A stretch of DNA of 64,000 bases, from positions 992,001 through 1,056,000 of the forward strand of contig NZ_JBNPXC010000001.1 of assembly GCF_050433505.1 (NCBI RefSeq), given 5' to 3'. The notes under the pieces are model-generated. The model worked only from the letters and a program-made list of their open reading frames with translations. It searched no databases and was not told the DNA's origin. How positions within the stretch are numbered: position 1 is the first letter of the stretch; the number at the start of each line of letters is the position of its first letter. Positions 1 through 9,966 of the stretch are shown here, in pieces. The position numbers and the translations under genes are program-made. Origin of the DNA: Methanobacterium_D oryzae (lineage in GTDB: Archaea; Methanobacteriota; Methanobacteria; Methanobacteriales; Methanobacteriaceae).

Positions 1-279
1 TCAAAACGTTGGATCGATTTCAATGAAGAAAATGTAAAACAAATACCAAATGTATACGGTGTTTATCAATTTGCAGATGAAAATAAAGAAATACTTTATA
101 TCGGCGAAGGAAAATTAAGACACAACATTTCAATATATCTGGAAGAATCCAACACAAAGACAAACATTGCTTACTTTAGATACCGTGAAAACGATAGTAA
201 AAAGAGTTCAAAACAAAGACAAAGCATAGTTTTAAAAGATTACAGAGAAAAACATGGAAAATTGCCAGAATTTAATTAA
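1..279 (+). CDS. GIY-YIG-type domain protein, 3' part only
   Basis: An open frame runs from the window edge to a TAA at 277-279 and encodes the last 92 residues of a protein. The visible part contains GVYQF followed about 12 residues later by YIGEG, the spacing of a GIY-YIG nuclease-type fold (GxY...YIG). It then has a short Lys/Arg-rich tail ending KLPEFN. The family includes UvrC-type and homing-type nucleases as well as many small uncharacterised proteins. The 5' end lies outside the window, so length, start and additional domains are unknown. The domain call rests only on the two short motifs. Confidence 0.6.
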   Translation, partial: SKRWIDFNEENVKQIPNVYGVYQFADENKEILYIGEGKLRHNISIYLEESNTKTNIAYFRYRENDSKKSSKQRQSIVLKDYREKHGKLPEFN

Positions 280-358
280 ATAGAATTTATAATTATGTTA
301 AATTTATAATTTTAATAAATCATGATTTTAATTTAAACTCAATTTTCCTTTATTTTTA

Positions 359-1090
359 TTAATTAATATTTACTATTTCAACTAAATTAGAGAATTTAAG
401 GCGCTTTAAAATCTCTTCAATAGCGTTACAATGACCATCACTTGTAAAAATATTATTTAAAGTAATGATTTGTTTTATCTCGTTTGCAATTTTATATTGT
501 AAAGGATATGTATATTCAAAAACATCTCTAAACTTTTTAATTACATTATATTCTGAAGAATCTAATTCAAAATACTCTAAAAATCCCCAAGCTATAATAT
601 AACGGGTAATCATCAATAAATCATCAAAAAGAAGGTCATCTGAAAATTTTCTATAAATATCAACACCAGCAAGCATGGATTCAATCTCGTTCATTACTGC
701 AGGTATATATTCAGATCCATAAGGACTAAAACCGTATTCAGATATGATTTTATTAACTACAATATCATCAATCATTGTAAATAAAAGTTGAATATCTTTT
801 TTATCGTTATCTTCTGCAGTAAATGTAAAATCAGGCCTGCAGTATTTCTTTTTAAATAAAATGTAACCATGTGTAGCTTCATGAGCAATAGAACGTTCCA
901 GATCATCATTTGTTTTTTCTATATTTGATCGAATAATGACAACAATAAACTTAGGGTGATATCTGAAGGCAGCCCACATACCTTTTAATCCAAGATGGGG
1001 ACTTTCAAGTACTTTCACTTCTTTTCCAGTTTCTATTTCTATTTTCTTTAAATAGTTCTGTAACTTACTTGAGAATTTAAAATCAGGCAT
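359..1090 (-). CDS. HExxH-motif protein (putative zinc metallopeptidase-like), function unknown
   Basis: This is a 243-residue soluble protein with no signal peptide. Residues 70-74 read HEATH, in the context SIAHEATHGY, which matches the HExxH zinc site of gluzincin-type metallopeptidases. The third ligand is not certain; downstream acidic residues in the stretch TMIDD are candidates. The rest is mixed helix and strand with no family I recognise. It is transcribed toward the GIY-YIG protein and away from the membrane protein at 1.3 kb, so it appears to be a single-gene unit. A protease role is inferred from the motif only; many such proteins have never been assayed. Confidence 0.7.
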   Translation of the reverse strand: MPDFKFSSKLQNYLKKIEIETGKEVKVLESPHLGLKGMWAAFRYHPKFIVVIIRSNIEKTNDDLERSIAHEATHGYILFKKKYCRPDFTFTAEDNDKKDIQLLFTMIDDIVVNKIISEYGFSPYGSEYIPAVMNEIESMLAGVDIYRKFSDDLLFDDLLMITRYIIAWGFLEYFELDSSEYNVIKKFRDVFEYTYPLQYKIANEIKQIITLNNIFTSDGHCNAIEEILKRLKFSNLVEIVNIN

Positions 1091-1311
1091 TCAATCACAG
1101 TTATTAATATTGTAACTGATATTATATGAAATTTATCAAAATTATATTTCAAGTAGATATTCTTTATTTTAAAATAACTTTTAAATCATTTATTCTATAA
1201 AATATATGATTTAAAGTTCTTACTTATACTAATTTCTTATTAGGAACTAGGTTTCATATCCATTTAGGGACAAAAAGAATATATTAATATGCGCACTGAT
1301 TATTGATTATT

Positions 1312-2016
1312 ATGATATCTAAAACTGAAAATTTACTTTTTAAGGATCATAAAATAAGCGTCATTATTGCCTGGACATTAAGGATATTCCTTATATTGTT
1401 TGGAATTTATGAAATTATTTTTGGTTTTCCAGTTTTTGGTATTATGATACTGCTTGCGGTTTTTCTTATCTTGCTTCCTGCAATTTTAACTCGTCAACAC
1501 ATATTTATTCCACTGGAGCTTGAAATTCTATTTCTAATAATAATTCTCCTTGAATATGTGGTAGCTGATTCCCTAAGTTTCTATGCCCGATTTGGTTACT
1601 ACGATAAGTTCCAGCACACCATGATTCCGGCAATTACATCATTTATGGGCATGCTGATGGTGTACATTGGTTATCGCTTTGGTAAATTGAAGGCAAGCTA
1701 CTTAATGGCAGGTATAACAATTGTTTTTGTTACAATCGGGTTGGGTGCAGTGCTTGAGGTGATAGAATACAGTTATGATCATTTTATTGGTCCTGCTACA
1801 AATTTCTATGTTACTAGGGGTGCTTTAACCCAAGGATCTTCAATATTAGATCCATTTACAGATACGATGACGGATTTAATGGTTGATATAGTAGGAGCAA
1901 TTATTGGCGCGGTTTTTGGAGTATGGCTTTTAATCAGGCACGAAAAAGATAATGAAAAGTCGCTTTTAGACGATGAAATTGAGATCATGAATGATTACAG
2001 AAAAAATAACAATTAA
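1312..2016 (+). CDS. DUF2238/YjdF-like integral membrane protein
   Basis: About 234 residues with six or so hydrophobic segments. Between the helices it carries YDKFQHT, a Glu-rich LEVIEYSYD segment and DPFTDTMTDLMVDIVGA. These polar motifs inside membrane helices resemble the DUF2238/YjdF family, whose function is unknown. The frame opens three codons earlier at a TTG (1303), but I prefer the ATG at 1312. No strong ribosome binding site is visible for either. It ends in a charged cytoplasmic tail. The gene stands alone, with about 430 bases of non-coding DNA before tfrB. The family assignment is moderate; the membrane nature is clear. Confidence 0.7.
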   Translation: MISKTENLLFKDHKISVIIAWTLRIFLILFGIYEIIFGFPVFGIMILLAVFLILLPAILTRQHIFIPLELEILFLIIILLEYVVADSLSFYARFGYYDKFQHTMIPAITSFMGMLMVYIGYRFGKLKASYLMAGITIVFVTIGLGAVLEVIEYSYDHFIGPATNFYVTRGALTQGSSILDPFTDTMTDLMVDIVGAIIGAVFGVWLLIRHEKDNEKSLLDDEIEIMNDYRKNNN

Positions 2017-2454
2017 AATAAATGTTTTTCGAGCAATAAATAAGCTAACTCATATTTTAATTGCAAACATGAAAAATTATAATTTATTCAGATTAATATT
2101 ATATCAGTTATGGGGTGTATTTGGGATTTTTTGGGTCGTGGTTTTGGTAATGGTTAGTTTTTTGTGGAATGTCGAAAAGTTAATATTAGTTAATTTTATA
2201 CAGTATAAATAAAATGAACTAATCAAAATTTAGTAGATTTGTCAATTTTTAAGCTAGAAACTAGTATATTAGATATATGGTAAATGATATGAAGTTATAA
2301 GTAAAAATAGTGGTAGACTTAAGTCTTTCGACTATTTAGATGTTATAAACTAATTATGATTATTAAATTGTATCATATTGCAAATATTCTATTTAATTGA
2401 TTCATATTAAACTAAAATTATTCTAAAACCTTTAAATAAGATTTGGAGATAGAA
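2017..2454. other. intergenic region upstream of tfrB
   Basis: This is 438 AT-rich bases. A 73-codon frame at 1991-2212 overlaps the end of the membrane protein gene; it has a hydrophobic centre but no ribosome binding site, and I do not call it. The region also contains a compound palindrome at 2305-2337, described separately, and a TATA-like TTTAAATA at 2431-2438. GGAG at 2445-2448 is the ribosome binding site of tfrB. I see nothing else. Confidence 0.5.
2305..2337. promoter_or_regulatory. nested palindrome upstream of tfrB
   Basis: A perfect 12-base palindrome, AGACTTAAGTCT (2315-2326), sits between a second pair of inverted 7-base arms, AAATAGT (2305-2311) and ACTATTT (2331-2337). The centre is about 135 bases before the tfrB start. 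The nested symmetry is unusual for this AT-rich spacer and could be an operator or a transcribed hairpin. No function is shown. Confidence 0.35.
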
Positions 2455-3942
2455 ATGATAGAAATTAAAGTTTTAAGATATAGTCCTGGTGATGAAAAAC
2501 CTCATTATGAAACATATAATGTGGAAAAAACAGAAAAAATGAAAATTTTAGACGCATTAAACTATATAAATGAAAAATATAATGCAAATATAGCTTACAG
2601 ATGTTCATGCAGGGCTGGACAATGTGGTTCATGTGCTTTAAACGTAAATGGTGAAGTAGTTCTTGCTTGTAAAGCTGAAATTGAAGATAAGGATGTTATT
2701 GAACCCCTTGATTTTGATGTTATAAAGGATTTAGTAGTAGATAGAAGCGAAATTGAAAATAAAATTAAAGAGATGAAACTCTACCTAAAAGGGGAAGAAA
2801 TACCTCAAGATAGTGAAGCTTGCCTTATGGTATTAAAACCTGAAGAATATGCGGATTCAAAGAAATTAAGAAGCTGTATAGAATGTTTTTCATGTATATC
2901 TGCATGTCCTGTTATAAAAGAAACTTCGGAATATGCTGGCCCTTATTTCATGCGTTATCTTTCAAAATTTGCTCTTGACCCTCGAGATGGGGGAGAAAGA
3001 GCTAAAATAGGATTTGATGAGGGCCTTTACTGTTGTACATCATGCGGTAAATGTGCAGAGGTCTGTCCAAAAGAAATAAATACTTTTGGAGGAGCTATTG
3101 AAAAATTAAGAGAAATTGCATGCAAAGAAGATATTGGGCCGCTTCCACCTCATAAAACCGTTAAAGAATTAATAGCAAAAACTGGAAGATCAGTTGAACC
3201 AATGGAAGAAGGTTTTATTAAAGCAGTTTCAAATAAAATGAAGGATAAAGGATCAAAAATAGCGTTTTTCACTGGATGCTTAACAGATTACAGGCATTCT
3301 GAAATTGGATTCGCGTTACTTAAAGTATTAGAAGACAATAATATTGATGTTATTGTTCCAGAAGAACAAGTCTGCTGTGGTTCTCCTTTAATTAGAACAG
3401 GGCAAACAGACATCCTAGAAGAGCTTGTAGCAAAAAATAAAGAAGTTTTCAAAGATTATGACACAATAATCACAGTTTGCGCGGGATGCGGAGCTACTTT
3501 AAAGAATGACTATCCAAGATATGGTGTAAACTTCAATGTTTTGGATATAAGTGAATTTTTGGTTGATAACTTAAATACAGAGGATATGAAGTCCTTAAAC
3601 ATGAGAGTAACTTATCATGATCCATGTCACCTTGCAAGAGGTCAGGGAATCACTAAAGAGCCACGTGAAATTTTAAATAAGATTAAAGGGCTTGAATTTG
3701 TGGAAATGGAAGAGCCAAATCAATGTTGTGGTGCTGGTGGTGGAGTACGTGCAGGTAAACCTGAAATAGCAGCTGCTTTAGGTAAAAATAAAGCCCAAAT
3801 GATTGAAAAACTTAACGTAGATGCAGTAGTAACTATTTGTCCATTCTGCCAAAACAATATAATTGCATCTTTAAAAGAAGAAGGATTAGATATTCCTGTA
3901 TTAAACATTCTACAACTTCTTGAAATGGCTTATAAAAAATAA
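2455..3942 (+). CDS. tfrB: CoM/CoB-fumarate reductase subunit B (thiol:fumarate reductase iron-sulfur subunit)
   Basis: This 495-residue subunit of thiol:fumarate reductase takes electrons from coenzymes M and B, forming the heterodisulfide while fumarate is reduced to succinate for the incomplete reductive TCA pathway. The N-terminus holds a [2Fe-2S] ferredoxin site (C50, C52, C57, C60, C72). Next come two [4Fe-4S] motifs, CxxCxxCxxxCP at 141-151 and CTSCGKCAEVCP at 194-205. The C-terminal half has HdrB-like CCG domains (CCGSP, then CAGCG, DPCH and CCGAGGG). The earlier TTG at 2443 is in frame, but GGAG at 2445-2448 sits six bases before the ATG at 2455, so that ATG is chosen. The flavin subunit TfrA is not in this window, as is usual in Methanobacteriales. 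Confidence 0.93.
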   Translation: MIEIKVLRYSPGDEKPHYETYNVEKTEKMKILDALNYINEKYNANIAYRCSCRAGQCGSCALNVNGEVVLACKAEIEDKDVIEPLDFDVIKDLVVDRSEIENKIKEMKLYLKGEEIPQDSEACLMVLKPEEYADSKKLRSCIECFSCISACPVIKETSEYAGPYFMRYLSKFALDPRDGGERAKIGFDEGLYCCTSCGKCAEVCPKEINTFGGAIEKLREIACKEDIGPLPPHKTVKELIAKTGRSVEPMEEGFIKAVSNKMKDKGSKIAFFTGCLTDYRHSEIGFALLKVLEDNNIDVIVPEEQVCCGSPLIRTGQTDILEELVAKNKEVFKDYDTIITVCAGCGATLKNDYPRYGVNFNVLDISEFLVDNLNTEDMKSLNMRVTYHDPCHLARGQGITKEPREILNKIKGLEFVEMEEPNQCCGAGGGVRAGKPEIAAALGKNKAQMIEKLNVDAVVTICPFCQNNIIASLKEEGLDIPVLNILQLLEMAYKK

Positions 3943-3981
3943 GCCGCTTTTTTAATTTATTTAAGTTTATGAGAGTATAAA

Positions 3982-4680
3982 ATGATCTATATTGTTTTTG
4001 TCGAACCAGAGTCTCCTGGAAATATTGGATTTCTTGCAAGAACTATGAAAAATTTTGCATTTGAGAATTTAGTATTAATAAATCCATGTAAACTTGAAAA
4101 AGAAGCTTATTACCAGGCAATGCACGCAAAAGATGTAATATGGAACCATAAATCCTATAATTCACTTCGAGAGTTTATTGAAAGTGAAAATATTGATTTT
4201 GCAGTGGGTACAACACGAATGGCTGGTGGAAGTTATAATGTTTCAAGAATTGCCATTACTCCGGAACAGCTTGCAGAATCATTAAATATAACTGGAAATA
4301 TTGCCATAATATTTGGGAGGGAAGGTAATGGTCTTTCCAACGAAGAAGTTTCACTCTGTGATGTAATTGTTACTATCCCAACAGATGAAAATTATCCTGT
4401 ATTGAATATATCCCATGCTGCAGCGATTATATTATACGAATTATTTAAAAAAGAAAAGAGTTATCCAAGAGAAGAGCTTGAAGTGGCTTCTAAATCAGAA
4501 AAAGAGTTACTAATTCAGGAAATGGATAAAGTAATTGAATATACGGGTTATCCTGAACATAAAATGAAAACATCTTCTACAGTTTTTAGAAGAATAATTG
4601 GAAGGGCATTCATCTCTGGAAGAGAAGCACATACATTGATAGGTACCTTAAGAAGGATAAGGTTGAAATTAAAAGAATAA
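3982..4680 (+). CDS. TrmH/SpoU-family RNA 2'-O-methyltransferase (TrmJ-like)
   Basis: A 232-residue SPOUT-class methyltransferase. Motif 1 is PESPGNIGFLAR (9-20), motif 2 is FGREGNGLSN (111-120) and motif 3 is LNISHAAAIILYELF (141-155). Together these form the knotted SAM-binding fold of the SpoU/TrmH branch. The motif pattern and length match TrmJ, which 2'-O-methylates position 32 in tRNA, but the archaeal substrate is not proven by sequence. A C-terminal helical extension of about 70 residues follows, as in TrmJ. It begins 39 bases after tfrB and is followed within 32 bases by the DUF1512 gene, so these may be co-transcribed. Confidence 0.85.
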   Translation: MIYIVFVEPESPGNIGFLARTMKNFAFENLVLINPCKLEKEAYYQAMHAKDVIWNHKSYNSLREFIESENIDFAVGTTRMAGGSYNVSRIAITPEQLAESLNITGNIAIIFGREGNGLSNEEVSLCDVIVTIPTDENYPVLNISHAAAIILYELFKKEKSYPREELEVASKSEKELLIQEMDKVIEYTGYPEHKMKTSSTVFRRIIGRAFISGREAHTLIGTLRRIRLKLKE

Positions 4681-4712
4681 ATTTATGTATTTTAAGCAAC
4701 TGGAGGAGCAAA

Positions 4713-5846
4713 ATGCTATTTGGTTTAAGTGGCTTTGAGATAATTGGAATCTTGGTATTTATTCTGCTAATTTTCCTGCTTCCGTATGTTCTGAGAATAA
4801 GGTTAATATCGGGCATTAGTAAAACCGTGATGGAACTGGATAATATGGTTACAGAATCAAAGGAAATTCTTATAAAATTGTCTAAAGAAAAGGGAAAGCC
4901 AGTTCTTGATCCAACTGAAACTATTGAAGGTTTTATGGAATTTTTTGTTGTTCCACCAGTAGCTCTTGACCCTAATGGCATTGTAAAGAAATTTGAAAAA
5001 ATTTTAGACCTTTCAGAAGATAGATTTAAACAAATGGTTAAAGAGGTAGCTCCATTGGCTGAAGAGGAAACTAAGGCAAATATTGTAATGACACTGAAGG
5101 CTACACTTGGAATTAATGAAGTTGCAAAACAGGTAAAACATAATTTAGAACTTGCAAGAAAGACAGGAAACTTTCAAATATTACTCATGCTTCAAATGAG
5201 CCTTCCATTGATTATGAGAATAGTAAGGGCACAGTTTGAAGGAACAAAAGCATTTTCTGAAGGAAAACCAATTGGTGATGGATTAGGCCCAATTGTAGCG
5301 GGAATGCTTTTAAAGGACTATAAAACTGAATACACATCCTTAATGGAAGATATGTATGTTACTAAAAAGAAAATGGATGAACATAATTTAATTATAGCTC
5401 GTGCAAGAGGTCCGGGAGCTCGTGTTGGAAAAGTGGGAAAAGTTGTTAAATCACTTATTGAAAAAGAAAATATAGATAAGATTATAACAGTTGATGCTGC
5501 AGTTAAACTTGAAGGAGAAGAAACAGGAAAAGTGGCACGAGGTATTGGAGTTGTAATTGGTGGTTTAGGAGTAGATAAGTGGACAATTGAAGAGGAAATA
5601 GTTAAAAAAGACATTGATATTGATGCAATTATTGTAAAAATGAGTCCAGAAGAAGCTATAAGTCCCATGAATGAAAAAATTGTAAATGCAGCAGAAGAAG
5701 CACTTGAAATGGTTAAAAGATTAATTTTAAATTCAGAGGAAAACACTAATATTCTTGTAGTAGGAGTTGGAAACAGTTGCGGAATTCCAAACATCGTGCA
5801 AGACATATCACAAATAGAAACTAAAAAAGAAGCCCTCAAAAACTAA
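4713..5846 (+). CDS. DUF1512 family protein, membrane-anchored
   Basis: A 377-residue protein with one N-terminal membrane segment (about residues 5-25) followed by a large soluble domain. The soluble part includes the glycine-rich stretch ARGPGARVGKVGKV and a second such stretch, GIGVVIGGLG, and ends with LVVGVGNSCG. This is the layout of the archaeal DUF1512 family, whose function is unknown. GGAGG at 4701-4705 lies upstream of the ATG. The stop codon falls in the loop of a perfect hairpin (5837-5855). It sits between the methyltransferase and dcd genes on the same strand. No catalytic motif is recognised; the glycine-rich loops suggest a ligand or nucleotide site, which is speculation. Confidence 0.8.
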   Translation: MLFGLSGFEIIGILVFILLIFLLPYVLRIRLISGISKTVMELDNMVTESKEILIKLSKEKGKPVLDPTETIEGFMEFFVVPPVALDPNGIVKKFEKILDLSEDRFKQMVKEVAPLAEEETKANIVMTLKATLGINEVAKQVKHNLELARKTGNFQILLMLQMSLPLIMRIVRAQFEGTKAFSEGKPIGDGLGPIVAGMLLKDYKTEYTSLMEDMYVTKKKMDEHNLIIARARGPGARVGKVGKVVKSLIEKENIDKIITVDAAVKLEGEETGKVARGIGVVIGGLGVDKWTIEEEIVKKDIDIDAIIVKMSPEEAISPMNEKIVNAAEEALEMVKRLILNSEENTNILVVGVGNSCGIPNIVQDISQIETKKEALKN

Positions 5847-5879
5847 AAGTTTTTGGGCACCAAAAATCAAAGATTTTTG
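5837..5879. repeat. two adjacent AAA-loop hairpins between DUF1512 gene and dcd
   Basis: Hairpin 1 has arms CAAAAACT (5837-5844) and AGTTTTTG (5848-5855) with loop AAA. Hairpin 2 has arms CAAAAATC (5861-5868) and GATTTTTG (5872-5879), also with loop AAA. Both stems are perfect. The same unit recurs at 33363-33385 and 60513-60533. They may act in 3' end formation; they overlap the DUF1512 stop codon and precede the dcd ribosome binding site. Confidence 0.6.
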
Positions 5880-5907
5880 AGTGAAAAAGAAGAAAAGAGG
5901 CCCCGAA

Positions 5908-6528
5908 ATGGCTATTTTAAGCGATAAGCATATTAAAGAATACCTTGAAGCTGGAAAAATAATTATTGATCCCCTTGATGATCCTGATATACAGATACAG
6001 CCATCATCAGTTGATTTAAGGATAGGAAATGAATTTAAAGGATTTAGAATAATCAGAAAGCCGTGTATAGATCCAATGGATGAATCAGATATTGATTCAT
6101 ACATGCAATCCTTTTTTATTGAAGAAGGAGAACCGTTTATAATCCATCCTGGTGAATTTGCACTTGCTACAACCTATGAAACTGTAAAATTACCAGATGA
6201 TCTTGTTGCAAGGGTTGAAGGGAGATCTTCAATGGGAAGACTTGGAGTAACCATGCACGTTACAGCAGGCTACATTGATCCTGGATTCCATGGAAAAATA
6301 ACACTGGAAATTTCTAACATTGGAAAAATGCCAGTTGCACTTTATACTGGGCAGAGAGTATGCCAGATTGTATTTGAAACCATGACATCTCCTGCTGAAA
6401 TACCTTATGGGCATCCAGAAAGAGATAGTAAATACATGGGCCAAAAACGTCCTGAATCAAGCAGAATTAAGCATGATCAAGAGTTGTTAAAGAAACTGAA
6501 AATTAAAAAAGCTGATGGAAAGATATAA
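5908..6528 (+). CDS. dcd: dCTP deaminase, probably dUMP-forming
   Basis: This 206-residue homotrimeric enzyme deaminates dCTP. In methanogens the family member is usually bifunctional, going directly to dUMP and diphosphate for thymidylate synthesis. Visible family motifs are QPSSVDLRIG (31-40), EGRSSMGRLG (104-113) and the HVTAGYIDPGFHG strand (117-129) leading to the catalytic Glu in ITLEISN. The frame opens at GTG 5881, but the family normally begins MAILSD. GAGG at 5897-5900 lies seven bases before the ATG at 5908, so that start is used. Mono- versus bifunctionality cannot be settled by eye. It is followed by glyS after about 100 bases. Confidence 0.9.
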   Translation: MAILSDKHIKEYLEAGKIIIDPLDDPDIQIQPSSVDLRIGNEFKGFRIIRKPCIDPMDESDIDSYMQSFFIEEGEPFIIHPGEFALATTYETVKLPDDLVARVEGRSSMGRLGVTMHVTAGYIDPGFHGKITLEISNIGKMPVALYTGQRVCQIVFETMTSPAEIPYGHPERDSKYMGQKRPESSRIKHDQELLKKLKIKKADGKI

Positions 6529-6530
6529 TT

Positions 6531-6602
6531 AATATTTTAAAATCATTTTAATTCAATAGGACATTGAAATCCTATTATTTAATATTTTAACATCATTTTT
6601 AA
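6531..6602. repeat. direct repeat flanking a hairpin, dcd-glyS spacer
   Basis: Two near-identical 21-22 base segments beginning AATATTTTAA (6531-6551 and 6581-6602) are 50 bases apart. Between them lies an inverted repeat AATAGGA (6555-6561) / TCCTATT (6570-6576). It lies 30-100 bases before glyS and could include a terminator for the upstream genes or a control site for glyS. Confidence 0.4.
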
Positions 6603-6632
6603 ATTTAACAAATTAATAACAGAGATGATACT

Positions 6633-8360
<1,728 letters not shown>

Positions 8361-8420
8361 AAAATTTAATTTCATATTTTCTTTTAAATTATAAAAAAGT
8401 TTAAAAGAACTATTTTTATA

Positions 8421-8573
8421 TTATTTTGACATTAAGGCTTCCAATTCATCTTTTGGAATCTTTTTAGCTATATTCAACTTTGTGGGGCAGCGTCCTAATT
8501 TAATATCGTGTTTTTTAGCAATTTCTTTTAAATCTTTAAGTTTTGCTTTTTTAGCCATTTCCTCTACGTCCAT
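8421..8573 (-). CDS. 50-residue protein, SAP-like helical fold, unknown function
   Basis: A short frame of 50 codons from ATG (8571-8573) to TAA (8421-8423). It begins MDVEEMAKKAKLKDLKEIA and continues with a second amphipathic helix around GRCPTKLNIAKKIP, giving a Lys-rich, mostly helical product (about 14 Lys). A GGGGGG run lies a few bases upstream as ribosome binding site. The two-helix pattern with a central turn resembles SAP-type or LEM-like nucleic-acid-binding mini-domains, but this is only a resemblance. Codon use matches neighbouring genes, which supports that it is real. It sits downstream of the UbiA gene on the same strand, about 100 bases away. Confidence 0.65.
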   Translation of the reverse strand: MDVEEMAKKAKLKDLKEIAKKHDIKLGRCPTKLNIAKKIPKDELEALMSK

Positions 8574-8677
8574 ATTAGAGTCCCCCCTTTTAAATCTGGT
8601 TATATTCTGCCTAAAGACTATAAATAATTTTTTGTTTTCATTTTTAAAGGTTACTGATTAACCTTTTCATTATATAA

Positions 8678-9598
8678 TTAAATTGGAAGTATAGTATACC
8701 ATAATCCAAGTACAAAAAACCATTCGCCATTTATTAGAAGGGGCATTTTATATTTGTGGATTTTAGTGCTATTGCAAGTATAATTTATATACCAGTAAGC
8801 ATTGAAAATACAGAAAACCATTGTAATGAAAGGAACAAGGGATATCTCATTAATTAATAATAATATTAAACTTACAGGTATAAGTGAGGACGTAAGTATT
8901 AATAGCAGCTTTTTAGTTTTTAATTTGCCAATTCCAACAGGAATTGTTTTAATACCATTTGCTATATCTCCTTCTATATCCCTTATATCATATAGAACCG
9001 TATTTACAAAACTTTTAATGAAAAAGAAGTAAAATAGGGAGATAATAAGTATTAAAGATATTCCACTTGAATTAGTGAGCGGAAGAAAGGCAGTTCCTAC
9101 TGCCCAGCTTAAAGCAGTAATAATATTTTTAACAGCAAATATATCCTTTAATCTTGGTATTTTAGGAGATATCTTGATGTTATATGCAATTCCAGCACAT
9201 AGTGGAAATAGAAGAATTAACATAGCAAAAATATTCTCTAAGAATCCGAGTACAATTGAAGTAAAGTAAGAAAAAAACAATATTAAACCAATAATTTTTT
9301 CATTTCCATTTACGAAATTGGCTCTTTCCGGTGAATTAACTGCATCTTCTTCTTTATCTGTTAATCTATTCATACAATAAACTGCAAATACTGAAAGAAA
9401 AGTGGCTAGAAGTAAATCCCATTTAATTACCAGTCCATACAACAAAAAAGAGTAATAAGCTTTCAAAAAACCATTTAGGGACATATATAAAGAACTAGAA
9501 AGAATAAAAGATATTAAACCCTCTATTTTCCCATAACTTGAGTCTATTAATTTATTTATAACAACGTATACATGAGTTTTTTCATTTACTGTTTGCAT
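8678..9598 (-). CDS. UbiA-family prenyltransferase
   Basis: A 306-residue integral membrane protein with about eight to nine helices. It carries both Asp-rich motifs of UbiA prenyltransferases, NRLTDKEED (77-85, NxxxDxxxD) and YDIRDIEGD (203-211). These bind Mg2+ and the prenyl diphosphate. The acceptor cannot be told from sequence. Archaeal members make digeranylgeranylglyceryl phosphate for lipids or other prenylated products, and this one is not obviously the lipid enzyme since no lipid genes adjoin it. It lies downstream of two regulators on the same strand, separated by 368 bases, so is likely a separate unit. Confidence 0.85.
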   Translation of the reverse strand: MQTVNEKTHVYVVINKLIDSSYGKIEGLISFILSSSLYMSLNGFLKAYYSFLLYGLVIKWDLLLATFLSVFAVYCMNRLTDKEEDAVNSPERANFVNGNEKIIGLILFFSYFTSIVLGFLENIFAMLILLFPLCAGIAYNIKISPKIPRLKDIFAVKNIITALSWAVGTAFLPLTNSSGISLILIISLFYFFFIKSFVNTVLYDIRDIEGDIANGIKTIPVGIGKLKTKKLLLILTSSLIPVSLILLLINEISLVPFITMVFCIFNAYWYINYTCNSTKIHKYKMPLLINGEWFFVLGLWYTILPI

Positions 9599-9966
9599 AA
9601 GATCACTTCCTTTAGTATTATTGGAGCATAATCTTCTTGTATCGCTTCAATAATCATAGATTTATTACGTGATCTTGAATACAAACTCTATTTTGTCTTA
9701 TTTTATGTAGATATGAAATTAATTCTCTTTAATTTCTTAAAGTATTTACATTAATAAATTTTCTTAAAACGGCATATGTTGTTTCTATATTTTTATGAAT
9801 GGATTTATCTTTATTTCTTTAATTATTATATAATAAAATATTAATGCATCTTAAAGTATTAATATGATCGTTATTTATTGCTTAAACTATTTTTAATCCT
9901 TAAAATTGATTCTTTATTTTAAATAAAGAACTAATAATTTAAAAAAGTTTAATCTCCATATTTTCT
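9599..9966. other. non-coding spacer
   Basis: This is 368 bases, strongly AT-rich, between the UbiA gene start and the end of the first regulator gene. It should hold the UbiA promoter. I see no convincing frame, hairpin array or repeat in it. Confidence 0.4.

Noticed and set aside
1991..2212. A 73-codon frame after the DUF2238-like gene with a hydrophobic centre
   Set aside because: It begins inside the preceding gene, has no ribosome binding site, and its composition is what AT-rich spacer gives by chance.
5318..5839. A 173-codon minus-strand frame opposite the DUF1512 gene
   Set aside because: Opposite-strand shadow; the plus-strand gene has a family match and a strong ribosome binding site.
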